From assembly GCF_018130385.1 (NCBI RefSeq), contig NZ_JAFCLU010000001.1:558001-622000 (forward strand): DNA of 64,000 bases. Direction: 5' to 3'. A program made the position numbers and the translations under genes. Below, in pieces: positions 10,463-18,251 of the stretch; positions within the stretch are counted from its first letter, which is position 1; every line of letters starts with the position of its first letter. The DNA is from Bradyrhizobium sp. AUGA SZCCT0283. GTDB lineage: Bacteria; Pseudomonadota; Alphaproteobacteria; Rhizobiales; Xanthobacteraceae. Under the pieces are notes generated by a model that was given only the letters and a program-made list of their open reading frames with translations, had not been told where the DNA came from and did not search any database.

Positions 10463-11323
10463 TCACTTGCGTTGGCGCACCGAGCCTTCCTGGGCCACCG
10501 ACGCCACCAGCGTGCCGTCGGGCTTGAAGATCAGGCCGCGGGTCAACCCGCGGCCGTCTTGCGCGCTCGGCGAGTCCTGCGCATAGAGCAGCCATTCGTC
10601 GGCGCGGAACGGCCGGTGAAACCACATCGCGTGATCGAGGCTCGCCGGCATCATGCGCTTGTCGAACAGGGTGCGGCCGTAGCGCGCCATCACCGCATCG
10701 AGCAGCGAGAAATCCGACGCATAGGCCAGCGCGCACAAATGCAGCGCGGGATCGTCGGGTAGCTTGGCCGCGGTGCGAATCCAGACATGGATGCGCCCGT
10801 CGTCGATCTTCTGGCCGAAATAGCGGCCGAGCTCGACCGGGCGCAATTCGATCGGCCGGTCAGATTCGTAATACCGGCGGATGAATTCCGGCATCTCCTT
10901 GAACATCGGCTGCTTCGAGACTTCTTCCGCCGTGAGTTTTTCCGGCGGCGGGACATCCGGCATCTTTTCCTGGTGATTGAACGCACCTTCCTCTTCTGCA
11001 TGGAACGACACCATGATCGAGAAGATCGCGTTGCCATGCTGGATCGCGGTGACGCGACGGGTCGAATAGCTCTTGCCGTCGCGCAGGCGTTCGACCTGGT
11101 AGATGATCGGGATCTGCGGATCGCCGGGCAGGATGAAATAGCAATGGATTGAATGCGGCAGGCGGCCCTCGACGGTGCGGCAGGCTGCAACCATGGCCTG
11201 CCCGATCACCTGGCCGCCGAACACCCGCTGCCAGCTCGTCTTCGGGCTGTTGCCCCGGAACAGGTTCACCTCAAGCTGTTCGAGATCGAGAATGGAAATC
11301 AGATCAATCAGGCCTTTGGACAT
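10463..11323 (-). CDS. tesB: Acyl-CoA thioesterase II
   Basis: Hydrolyses medium- and long-chain acyl-CoA to free acid and CoA. The 286-residue product is the size of E. coli TesB and shows the double hot-dog layout: first half with NSPKTSWQRVFGGQVIGQA and RRVTAIQHG, second half with the catalytic region ASLDHAMWFHRPFRADEWLLY. It stands alone between the GYF gene and a repeat element. Confidence 0.95.
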   Translation of the reverse strand: MSKGLIDLISILDLEQLEVNLFRGNSPKTSWQRVFGGQVIGQAMVAACRTVEGRLPHSIHCYFILPGDPQIPIIYQVERLRDGKSYSTRRVTAIQHGNAIFSIMVSFHAEEEGAFNHQEKMPDVPPPEKLTAEEVSKQPMFKEMPEFIRRYYESDRPIELRPVELGRYFGQKIDDGRIHVWIRTAAKLPDDPALHLCALAYASDFSLLDAVMARYGRTLFDKRMMPASLDHAMWFHRPFRADEWLLYAQDSPSAQDGRGLTRGLIFKPDGTLVASVAQEGSVRQRK

Positions 11324-11348
11324 GATGGTGCTTTCGATTGAACATTTG

Positions 11349-11451
11349 CGTCATTCCGGGGCACGCGTGAGCGTGAACCAGGAATCTCGAGATTCTCAGG
11401 GGCGCAAGGGGCGCCCCCTAGTTCGATGCTTCGCATCGCCCCGGAATGACG
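11349..11451. repeat. Palindromic intergenic repeat, CGTCATTCCGGGG type
   Basis: Perfect 13-bp terminal inverted repeats (11349-11361 and 11439-11451, CGTCATTCCGGGG) bound a 103-bp element with further internal short palindromes (CTCGAGATTCTC, GGGGCGCCCC-like). It sits between tesB and the monooxygenase gene. I recognise this as a common Bradyrhizobium-type repeat; no coding capacity. Confidence 0.8.
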
Positions 11452-11538
11452 TCAGAATCCTTGTTTCTCGCCCCTGTTTCGCCCAGCTATTATCAGGTAG
11501 CAAGCGTAGTCTGACGAAGTAACCGGGTAAGGGATCGC

Positions 11539-12756
11539 ATGGCGGCACAGCGAAGCATTGTCATCTGCGGTGGCGCCTTTGCCGGGCTGGCGCTGGCGCT
11601 GGCGCTCCGTCAGGGCCTTGGCGCTGATATTCCCGTCATCGTGGCCGATCCGGCCCTGGCGGTGCGGCCGAGCCGCGATCCGCGGTCGACCGCCATTGTG
11701 GCCGCGTGCCGGCGGTTGTTCGAGGCGCTCGGCGTTTGGGACCAGGTATCGGACTCCCAGCCGATACTCGACATGGTCGTCACCGATTCCAAACTGGAGG
11801 ATGCCACCCGTCCGGTGTTCCTGACCTTTGCAGGAGAAGTCGAACCTGGCGAACCCTTCGCCCACATGGTCGAAAATCGCCGGCTGATCGATGCGCTGGT
11901 CGCGCGTGCCGAGGCTGAAGGCATCGATCTCCGGGCCACAGCGGTTTCGACCTACGATTCTCGTCCCGATGGCGTCACCGTGACGCTTGCCGACGGCAAT
12001 GTCATCGAGGCAAGCCTGCTGGTCGCCGCGGACGGCGCGCGCTCAAAACTGCGCGAGCGCGCCGGCATCGCCACCCATGGCTGGGATTACGATCAATCCG
12101 GCATCGTCGTCACCGTCGGCCATGAGCGGGATCATCACGGCCGCGCCGAAGAGCATTTTCTCCCGGCTGGTCCTTTCGCGATCCTGCCGCTGACCGGAAA
12201 GCGCTCGTCGCTGGTGTGGACCGAGAATCGCGCCGAGGCCGCACGCATCACCGCGCTTGGCGAAGCCGAATTCCACGATGAGCTGGAGAAGCGCTTCGGG
12301 CTGCACCTCGGCGAGATCAAGGCACTCGACAAGCCGCGCGCGTTTCCGCTCGGCTATTTCGTCGCGCGCTCATTCATTGCCGAGCGGCTGGCGCTGGTCG
12401 GCGACGCCGCGCACGTGATTCATCCGATCGCCGGGCAGGGGCTCAACATGGGCCTGAAGGACGTCGCGGCGCTCGCCGAAGTCGTGGTCGATGCGGCCCG
12501 GCTCGGCATCGATCCCGGGCAGGCCGACGTGCTCGACCGCTACCAGCGCTGGCGGCGCTTCGACACCATGGCGATGGGGCTTGCCACCAATTCGCTGAAC
12601 TTCCTGTTCTCGAACGAATCGACGCTGCTGCGTACCGTGCGCGATATCGGGCTTGGCCTCGTCGATCGCGCGCCGCCGCTGAAGAACCTGTTCATCCGCC
12701 AGGCCGCGGGTTTGTCAGGCGAAGTGCCGCGGCTGCTGAAGGGCGAGGCGCTGTAG
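11539..12756 (+). CDS. UbiH/UbiF/COQ6-family FAD monooxygenase
   Basis: Flavoprotein hydroxylase of 405 residues, most likely acting on the ubiquinone ring. N-terminal FAD dinucleotide-binding motif GGAFAGLALALAL (about residues 11-23), the mid-domain ADGARSKLRERAGI, and the second FAD motif LVGDAAHVIHPIAGQGLNMGLKD near residue 290 are all present. Which ring position it modifies cannot be read from sequence. It is flanked on both sides by palindromic repeats and appears monocistronic. Confidence 0.85.
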   Translation: MAAQRSIVICGGAFAGLALALALRQGLGADIPVIVADPALAVRPSRDPRSTAIVAACRRLFEALGVWDQVSDSQPILDMVVTDSKLEDATRPVFLTFAGEVEPGEPFAHMVENRRLIDALVARAEAEGIDLRATAVSTYDSRPDGVTVTLADGNVIEASLLVAADGARSKLRERAGIATHGWDYDQSGIVVTVGHERDHHGRAEEHFLPAGPFAILPLTGKRSSLVWTENRAEAARITALGEAEFHDELEKRFGLHLGEIKALDKPRAFPLGYFVARSFIAERLALVGDAAHVIHPIAGQGLNMGLKDVAALAEVVVDAARLGIDPGQADVLDRYQRWRRFDTMAMGLATNSLNFLFSNESTLLRTVRDIGLGLVDRAPPLKNLFIRQAAGLSGEVPRLLKGEAL

Positions 12757-12765
12757 GCCCGCGCT

Positions 12766-12876
12766 CGTCATTGCCTGCGACAAACGCGAAGCGTTTGCGC
12801 AAGGGAGCGAAGCGACGAAGCAATCCATGCTTCCGCAAGCGGCGCAATGGATTGCTTCGCTTCGCTCGCAATGACG
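12766..12876. repeat. Palindromic intergenic repeat, CGTCATTGC type
   Basis: Terminal arms CGTCATTGC (12766-12774) and GCAATGACG (12868-12876) enclose an inner pair GCAATCCAT/ATGGATTGC. It fills the space between the convergent monooxygenase and Trm112-like genes. Confidence 0.8.
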
Positions 12877-12898
12877 GGGAGAGGCCGGTGGGGCTTCG

Positions 12899-13096
12899 TC
12901 ACTCGATCTTCCGCGCCTCTTCCGGCAGCATGATCGGGATGCCGTCGCGGATCGGGTAGGCGAGCTTGGCCGAGCGCGAGATCAGTTCCTGCCTCGTCGA
13001 ATCGAATTCGAGCGGACCCTTGGTCACCGGACAGACCAGGATTTCCAGCAGCTTCGGATCGACGGTGCCGTCGAGGCGTTCGGGCGTGGCATTCAT
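12899..13096 (-). CDS. Trm112/UPF0434 family small protein
   Basis: 65 residues with the family core [17 protein letters not shown] and the C-terminal [17 protein letters not shown]. Eukaryotic Trm112 activates methyltransferases; bacterial relatives keep the fold but often lose zinc ligands, as here, where only one cysteine is left. The partner is unknown. The ATG at 13096 lies about 50 bp before the tetR stop, in the same direction, so co-transcription with tetR is possible. Confidence 0.88.
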   Translation of the reverse strand: MNATPERLDGTVDPKLLEILVCPVTKGPLEFDSTRQELISRSAKLAYPIRDGIPIMLPEEARKIE

Positions 13097-13145
13097 TTAT
13101 TGTCTCCGGATTGGCATGGTCGTTACCATACAGGATCGCGAGGTG

Positions 13146-13682
13146 TCATGACGCCGACATCCGCACCAGTTCGTCGACCACGGCCTGTTGTCGCGCCTTC
13201 GGCAACGGCTGATCCGATAGCGCAAAGCCGAGAAACGCCCAATAGAGAATTTGGGCACGGGCGCGGGCAATTTCCGCCGATAGTCCGGACTGCACCAGAA
13301 GGCCCTCCACATAGCTCAACCGGCGCCGATCGATCGCCTGTACGGCGGCGCGGGCAGCGGGATCGACGCTTGCCCAGGTGCGGACCGCCCGTTCCAGCAT
13401 CAGCCGCTCGCCGAACACGCGGCGCAGCAGCAGCGCGAGCGGGTTCTCGTCCTTTGAGGCCGCCTCGACATTGGCGATAATCTGCTCGGCCGCAACCTCG
13501 TGCCAGCGCGCAAGGATCGCGGCATGAAACGCGGCGATATCGGCGAAATGCCAGTAGAAACTGCCGCGCGACACGCCCATCGCCTTGGCCAAAGGTTCCG
13601 CCTTCAGCGCGGTGAAGCCGCGGCTCGCCAGTGCCTTAAGGCCCTGGTCGACCCAGTTCTTTGCCGAGAGTTGATCGCTCAT
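13146..13682 (-). CDS. TetR/AcrR family transcriptional regulator
   Basis: 178-residue one-component regulator. The helix-turn-helix is clear in the first 50 residues (GFTALKAEPLAKAMGVSRGSFYWHF); the rest is an all-helical ligand and dimer domain. I start at the ATG at 13682 (MSDQLSAKNW), because the upstream extension runs into promoter and operator sequence. The gene is divergent from a small membrane protein gene, with two matching palindromes between them, so it probably represses both. Confidence 0.92.
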   Translation of the reverse strand: MSDQLSAKNWVDQGLKALASRGFTALKAEPLAKAMGVSRGSFYWHFADIAAFHAAILARWHEVAAEQIIANVEAASKDENPLALLLRRVFGERLMLERAVRTWASVDPAARAAVQAIDRRRLSYVEGLLVQSGLSAEIARARAQILYWAFLGFALSDQPLPKARQQAVVDELVRMSAS

Positions 13683-13706
13683 GTCCGTTCCATGCAAAGT
13701 CCCACC

Positions 13707-13720
13707 ATACACTACTGTAT
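13707..13720. promoter_or_regulatory. Putative TetR operator, site 1
   Basis: ATACACTACTGTAT, with ATAC-N6-GTAT symmetry, matches site 2 at 13750-13763. It lies just upstream of the -35 of the membrane protein promoter and 25 bp from the tetR start. Confidence 0.6.
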
Positions 13721-13748
13721 TGACAGGCGCCAGAATGCGGCGCATAAC
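13720..13748 (+). promoter_or_regulatory. Candidate sigma-70 promoter for the membrane protein gene
   Basis: A perfect -35 TTGACA (13720-13725), a 17-bp spacer and a -10 CATAAC (13743-13748) point rightward. Transcription would begin near 13755, inside operator site 2, so repressor binding would block it. Confidence 0.55.
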
Positions 13749-13749
13749 C

Positions 13750-13763
13750 ATACAGTAGCGTAT
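13750..13763. promoter_or_regulatory. Putative TetR operator, site 2
   Basis: ATACAGTAGCGTAT, flanked to give CCATAC-N6-GTATGG, repeats the ATAC-N6-GTAT symmetry of site 1. The two centres are 43 bp apart, close to four helical turns. Confidence 0.6.
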
Positions 13764-13774
13764 GGAGACATCGG

Positions 13775-14125
13775 ATGCGCGATCTCATTTTGCAATGCGC
13801 TGGCGTCGCCGGAATAGCGGTGGCCCTCATTCACGGCGTGCTGGGGGAAACCAAGGTGTTTGCCAGGGCGACCATTCAGCCGGCGAGCCTGCGGACCTTG
13901 ATCCGCCTGGTCTGGCAGGCCGGCACTGTGGCCTGGATCGGCGGCGGCGTGCTGCTGATTGCCGCGCCCTCGTTTGGATCGGAGAGCGCGCGGCACTGGA
14001 TCGTCGTGACGATCGTCGCGGTCTACGCCTTTGCCGCCGCCGCCAATGCCTGGTGGTCGCGCGGCCGCGGCTTCGGCTGGAAAGCGCTCGGCGCCGTCGT
14101 CGTGCTCGCCGTGGCGGGATACTGA
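13775..14125 (+). CDS. Small integral membrane protein, unknown function
   Basis: 116 residues with about four hydrophobic segments (near residues 5-22, 45-64, 75-92 and 100-116) and a WWSRGRG loop before the last. No enzymatic motif is visible. It is divergent from a TetR gene and its promoter carries the twin operators, so it is the likely main target of that regulator; a role in response to whatever ligand the TetR binds is inferred, not shown. It converges on the Lon-N gene with a 4-bp gap. Confidence 0.75.
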   Translation: MRDLILQCAGVAGIAVALIHGVLGETKVFARATIQPASLRTLIRLVWQAGTVAWIGGGVLLIAAPSFGSESARHWIVVTIVAVYAFAAAANAWWSRGRGFGWKALGAVVVLAVAGY

Positions 14126-14129
14126 AGCG

Positions 14130-14804
14130 CTATTGCAGCCCCGTGTCGCCGCTGGTGCGCTTCTTGGCGAGGTCCATTTCGGTCACCGCGATCAGGATTT
14201 CGGCGCGGGTTTTCAGGTCGGGCGCCTCCAGCATCGCCTGCTTTTCCGCCGGACCATAGGGCGACATCATCGCCAGCGCGTTGACCAGCGCCTCGTTCGG
14301 CGCACTCTCGATACCTTCCCAATCCACTTTCAGATTGTTGGCTTCGAGAAAATCCGTCAGCACATCAAGCAGGGCCGTGCGGTCGACGGCTTCTTCGCCT
14401 TTGCGCGCAACGAAATCGTCGGCATAGGGAAAGAAATCCACCTTGCATTGCCGATACGCGGTCAGTGCCGAGATTTCCTCGACCACCTTGAAGCGCGCGA
14501 CGCCGGTCAGTTCCAGGATGTAGCGGCCGTCGCCGGATTCGGCGAGCTGCGTGATGCGGCCGACGCAGCCGACCCGGAACAGCTCCGGCCTGGCCTCGTC
14601 CCTGCTGTGGGAAATATCCGGCTGGATCATCCCGATCAGCCGGTGACCGTCGCGTAGCGCGTCGTCCACCATCGCCAGATAGCGCGGCTCGAAAATATTG
14701 AGCGGCATCTGGCCGCGCGGCAGCAACAGCGCGCCCGGCAATGGAAACACCGGAATGATTTCGGGAAGCTCGCCGGGTCCGCGGTATTCGGCATTGATCG
14801 GCAT
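14130..14804 (-). CDS. Lon N-terminal (LAN) domain protein
   Basis: 224 residues made only of the substrate-binding N-domain found in Lon protease (IIPVFPLPGALLLPRGQMPLNIFE..RYL at the start), with no AAA+ or protease domain. Stand-alone LAN proteins are widespread in alphaproteobacteria, and their function is not settled. It follows cnoX in the same direction with an 86-bp gap, and may be co-transcribed. The gap holds an 8-bp tandem repeat and a LexA-like box. Confidence 0.9.
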   Translation of the reverse strand: MPINAEYRGPGELPEIIPVFPLPGALLLPRGQMPLNIFEPRYLAMVDDALRDGHRLIGMIQPDISHSRDEARPELFRVGCVGRITQLAESGDGRYILELTGVARFKVVEEISALTAYRQCKVDFFPYADDFVARKGEEAVDRTALLDVLTDFLEANNLKVDWEGIESAPNEALVNALAMMSPYGPAEKQAMLEAPDLKTRAEILIAVTEMDLAKKRTSGDTGLQ

Positions 14805-14835
14805 CTGCAGTCCCGGTCAGTTCGTTGGTTCGTTG

Positions 14836-14850
14836 GTTCGGTGGGTGTTC
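14836..14850. promoter_or_regulatory. Possible LexA box (alphaproteobacterial type)
   Basis: GTTC-N7-GTTC, the SOS operator form known in alphaproteobacteria, 32 bp before the Lon-N start. It overlaps the tandem repeat of GTTCGTTG (14820-14839), so it may be a chance by-product. Confidence 0.25.
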
Positions 14851-14890
14851 TCTTCACAAAACCATGCCACGTTCTGGTGGAGTACGCGTC

Positions 14891-15814
14891 TCACGAGAAG
14901 AGAATCGTCGACAGCCGCTTGCGTCCATCGACGGTGGCCTCGTCGGCGCCGCCCCATGCCTCGAAGAACTGCACCAGCTGCTTGCGCGCGCCGTCATCGT
15001 TCCACTTGCGATCGCGCTTGACGATTTCGAGCAGCTGGTTGGTCGCCTCGGCGCGGTTGCCCTGGGCGTTGAGTGCGGTCGCGAGGTCGAATCGCGCCTG
15101 ATGGTCGAGCGGGTTTGCGGCGACCTTCTGTTCCAGCTCGGTCACCGGACCGACCGCCTGGGCCTGCTCGGCGAGGTCGATCGAGGCCTGCACCGCCTTG
15201 ACCGCGGCGTCATTGCGCTTCGATTCCGGCACCATCGCTAACGTCTGCTTGGCCTGTTCGATCGCGCCCGTCGTCACATAGCATTTCGCCAGCCCGGCTA
15301 GCGCGGCGATATTGGTGGCATCGAAACCCAGTATCTCGGCGTAGATCTGGGCTGCCGCGGCAGGATCGCCTTCCGCGAGCACGGCCTCGGCCTCTTGCAG
15401 GATCTCTGCGATATTCGGCTCGCCCGGCGCCGTCATGCCCTTGGTGAGTTTGTCGATGAAGGCGTTGATCTGGCTCTCCGGCACCGCGCCCATGAAGCCG
15501 TCGGCGGGCTGGCCACCCACGAACGCGATCACGGCCGGGATCGACTGAATGCCCATCTGGCCGGGGATGGCCGGATGCTCATCGATATTCATCTTGACCA
15601 GCTTGACCTTGCCCTTGGCCGCGCGCACCGCCTTTTCGAGAACGGGCGTCAGCTGGCGGCAGGGTCCGCACCAGGGCGCCCAGAAGTCGATCAGCACCGG
15701 CTGGCGCTTCGATTCCTCGATGACGTCCTTCACGAAGGTCTGGGTGGTCGTCTCCTTGATCAGATCGGGTGCTGCCTGCGGCGCCGGGCCGCCGCCCTGC
15801 TCAACTATCGTCAC
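14891..15814 (-). CDS. cnoX: CnoX/YbbN-type thioredoxin-TPR chaperedoxin
   Basis: 307 residues: a thioredoxin domain (about 30-130) with the intact redox motif FWAPWCGPCRQL, then TPR-like helical repeats (about 140-300) including AEAVLAEGDPAAAAQIYAEIL. The family protects proteins from oxidative aggregation and passes them to GroEL/DnaK; the WCGPC site means this member should also be a reductase. I use the GTG at 15814, preceded by GAGGA six bases upstream; the longer frame covers a tandem-repeated stretch and is probably untranslated. Confidence 0.9.
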   Translation of the reverse strand: MTIVEQGGGPAPQAAPDLIKETTTQTFVKDVIEESKRQPVLIDFWAPWCGPCRQLTPVLEKAVRAAKGKVKLVKMNIDEHPAIPGQMGIQSIPAVIAFVGGQPADGFMGAVPESQINAFIDKLTKGMTAPGEPNIAEILQEAEAVLAEGDPAAAAQIYAEILGFDATNIAALAGLAKCYVTTGAIEQAKQTLAMVPESKRNDAAVKAVQASIDLAEQAQAVGPVTELEQKVAANPLDHQARFDLATALNAQGNRAEATNQLLEIVKRDRKWNDDGARKQLVQFFEAWGGADEATVDGRKRLSTILFS

Positions 15815-15889
15815 GGTATCCTCGCCTGATGTCTTGAGAAGATGTCTTGGAATTAGAAGGTGTCTTGGAATGCGGGCCCGTTCTAGCAC

Positions 15890-16330
15890 GGCCAGGGGTG
15901 AAGTTCCTCATTCGCTAGATGGCGGCTTGGCCGCAAAATTCAATCGGCAGCCGTCCGGGTCATCGGAGACCGGATGGACCGGAACCCATCGGGGACGTCG
16001 ATGCCCTGTCGAGGGAGCCGAGGAACCTTCGCAAGGGACCTTTACCTGCGATTGCGGCGTGTGGGACCAAATGACAGGGACGTTGGGAGGCCGGCTCGAA
16101 AATGGCTCGAATCGCCCCGCGTCATGCTAGCGGCCCGGCCTTGGGTTCCCAGCGTGGGCGTAATGGGCCGATAAATCCCGTTTAGGCGATGTTTCGGACC
16201 GATTCGCTCCCATTTGGTAATGAAATCGGATGATCCGCATGGCAACGGATCGCACGCGGACTGTTGCATTCACGGTCCGCATTTGGCATAGGTCTGCCGT
16301 TGACGGCGAACGTTCGCCGCCATCTCGGAT
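15890..16330. other. Gene-free interval before tRNA-Gly
   Basis: About 440 bp with no convincing coding frame, repeat or RNA. It must hold the cnoX promoter (leftward) and the tRNA promoter (rightward). Nothing else is recognised. Confidence 0.5.
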
Positions 16331-16405
<75 letters not shown>

Positions 16406-16447
16406 GTTTCTCAAAGTCTTTGCAGAAATGTTGGGGCCGTCCGAAGC

Positions 16448-16468
16448 CCTCGGGGTAATTTCCCGAGG
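16448..16468. terminator. Weak hairpin between tRNA-Gly and panE
   Basis: Seven-bp stem CCTCGGG/CCCGAGG with a 7-nt loop, between the rightward tRNA and leftward panE. No T-tract follows on either strand, so termination is only suggested by position. Confidence 0.3.
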
Positions 16469-16503
16469 CCGGCTGTTGCTATTCCCCATTCGCCAATCCA
16501 GGC

Positions 16504-17424
16504 TCACCCTCGCTGCTTCTCATACGCCTTGAGATGGATGTAGGCGATGCGCAGCTTCGGCACCGGAATCTTCGCCGCGTCGGCGCGCGCAACGAGATCG
16601 CCGATCACATGGTCGGCCTCGACCGGCAGGCCTGCTTTGATGTCGCGGAACATCGAGGCGGTCATTGGCGAGCCCTCGGTCGTCAACAGGCCGGCGGTGC
16701 GCTGGAAGAATGGGCCGGCCGGCTCGTAACCCGATGCCTTTGCAATCGCGCTGCATTCATCGAGCATGCCGAGCAGGAAATCCTTGCCGCCGGCGACCGC
16801 CACGATGTTGCCGACCGAAGTGCGCATCAGGCAGGTCGACGCGGCGAGCGAAGCGAGGAAAACCCACTTCTCCCACATGTCCTGCATGATGTGTTCGCTG
16901 GCGACCGCGCCGAACTTGCCGCTCTCAAACACCTTCGCAATCGCGCGCACCCGATCCGACATGGAGCCATCGCGTTCGCCGAAATTGAGCGACTGCATCG
17001 GCGCGAGCTGGACCACTTCGCGGGCGTCGTTGAGCGTCACCGCGATCGCGCAGAGACCGCCGAGCACGCGGTCGGCTCCGAATTTTTTGTCCAGCACGTC
17101 GAGGTGCAGCATGCCGTTGAGCAGCGGGATGATCGCCGTTTTTGGCCCGACCGCGGCGGCAAACGACTTGATCGCGTCTTCCAGGTCGAACGCCTTGCAG
17201 CTCAACAGCACGACGTCGAACGTCTCGGTGAACTTTTCCGCCTGCACCGTCGGCGGGCTCTTGAGCGTCACGTCGCCAGCGGGACTCTTGATGACGAGGC
17301 CTGCGCTCGCGAGTTCGGAAGCGCGCTTCGGCCGGACCAGGAACGTCACGTCATTTCCAGCCTGAAGCAGCCTGCCGCCGAAATAGCCGCCGATGGCGCC
17401 GGCGCCGACCACGAGAATGCGCAT
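16504..17424 (-). CDS. panE: 2-dehydropantoate 2-reductase
   Basis: NADPH-dependent reduction of ketopantoate to pantoate for CoA synthesis. 306 residues from the ATG at 17424 (MRILVVGAGAIGGYFGGRL, the N-terminal Rossmann motif), preceded by AAGGAAG. The C-terminal half has the substrate domain, with the Lys of the MWEKWVF segment and the Ser/Asn region of the ApbA/PanE family. The family also contains enzymes for other 2-ketoacids, so activity on ketopantoate is likely rather than certain. Confidence 0.88.
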   Translation of the reverse strand: MRILVVGAGAIGGYFGGRLLQAGNDVTFLVRPKRASELASAGLVIKSPAGDVTLKSPPTVQAEKFTETFDVVLLSCKAFDLEDAIKSFAAAVGPKTAIIPLLNGMLHLDVLDKKFGADRVLGGLCAIAVTLNDAREVVQLAPMQSLNFGERDGSMSDRVRAIAKVFESGKFGAVASEHIMQDMWEKWVFLASLAASTCLMRTSVGNIVAVAGGKDFLLGMLDECSAIAKASGYEPAGPFFQRTAGLLTTEGSPMTASMFRDIKAGLPVEADHVIGDLVARADAAKIPVPKLRIAYIHLKAYEKQRG

Positions 17425-17542
17425 GTGGGAGCTTCCTTTTGTTGTTGGTCTTGGAATGGGCGAGTAGCGAGTAGGAAAATCCTGACTACTATCTACTACC
17501 AACCATTCGCCATTGGCCACTCGCCATTCGCTTCGAGAGCGG

Positions 17543-18148
17543 CTATTTCCCCGAGACCATTTCCTCGACCTCGCGAAGCTGCTCCTTGCCGAAAAACATT
17601 TCCTTGCCGACGAAAAATGTCGGCGAGCCGAACGCGCCGCGCGCGACGGCGTTTTGCGTATTCTCGATCAGCCTGGCCTTTACATCGGCGTCCTGCGAGC
17701 GTGCCAGCAGTTTTGCGGCATCGAGGCCGGACGAGGCCAGCGCCTTGGCCGCGACTTCGGGGTCATCCATTTTCTTCGGCTCGACCCACATGTGATGGAA
17801 GGCGGCCTCGACATATTTCTCGAACACGCCTTCGAACTGGGCCGCCACCGCCGCACGCATCAGGTTCAGCGTGTTGACCGGGAAGAACGGATTCCAGACA
17901 TAGGGCTTGACCCCAAAGCGCCTCAGGAAGCGCTCGGTTTCCAGCGCGTGGAATTCGCGCTTGTTCTTGACGCCGGCGAGCGTTTCGGCGGGCGATTTGT
18001 TGTTGGTGGCCTTGAAGATGCCGCCGAGCAGGATCGGTACATATTCGAACTTCACGCCGGTGCGCTTTTCGATCGCCGGAATCGCTTCGTGGCTGAGGAA
18101 GGCGTTGGGGCTGCCGAAGTCGAACAGGAATTGCGGATTTGAGCGCAC
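17543..18148 (-). CDS. 2-hydroxychromene-2-carboxylate isomerase family protein
   Basis: DsbA/kappa-GST fold protein of 201 residues. It opens with FLFDFGSPNAFLSH, where Ser takes the place of the redox Cys, typical of the NahD-like isomerases that use glutathione in aromatic degradation. FKATNNKSPAET and the C-terminal FGSPTFFVGKEMFFGKE are family features. No other aromatic-degradation gene is nearby, so the substrate is unknown. A near-palindromic promoter region (18201-18233) precedes it. Confidence 0.85.
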   Translation of the reverse strand: MRSNPQFLFDFGSPNAFLSHEAIPAIEKRTGVKFEYVPILLGGIFKATNNKSPAETLAGVKNKREFHALETERFLRRFGVKPYVWNPFFPVNTLNLMRAAVAAQFEGVFEKYVEAAFHHMWVEPKKMDDPEVAAKALASSGLDAAKLLARSQDADVKARLIENTQNAVARGAFGSPTFFVGKEMFFGKEQLREVEEMVSGK

Positions 18149-18200
18149 GGCGGTCTCCCTGATGTTTTGGCGTATTGTGGCGCAAGGCAGGCGGCGCGTC

Positions 18201-18233
18201 CACGGTATTATGACGATCGTAATATCGTGGCAA
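18201..18233 (-). promoter_or_regulatory. Promoter with near-palindromic operator
   Basis: A 29-bp near-palindrome (18201-18229, 13-bp arms with 11 matches, CACGRTATTAYGA) overlaps a leftward promoter: -35 TTGCCA (18228-18233), 17-bp spacer, -10-like TAATAC. It is about 55 bp before the isomerase gene, so it is probably its control site. The regulator is not identified. Confidence 0.45.
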
Positions 18234-18251
18234 TGCGCGACTTGCCCGACG

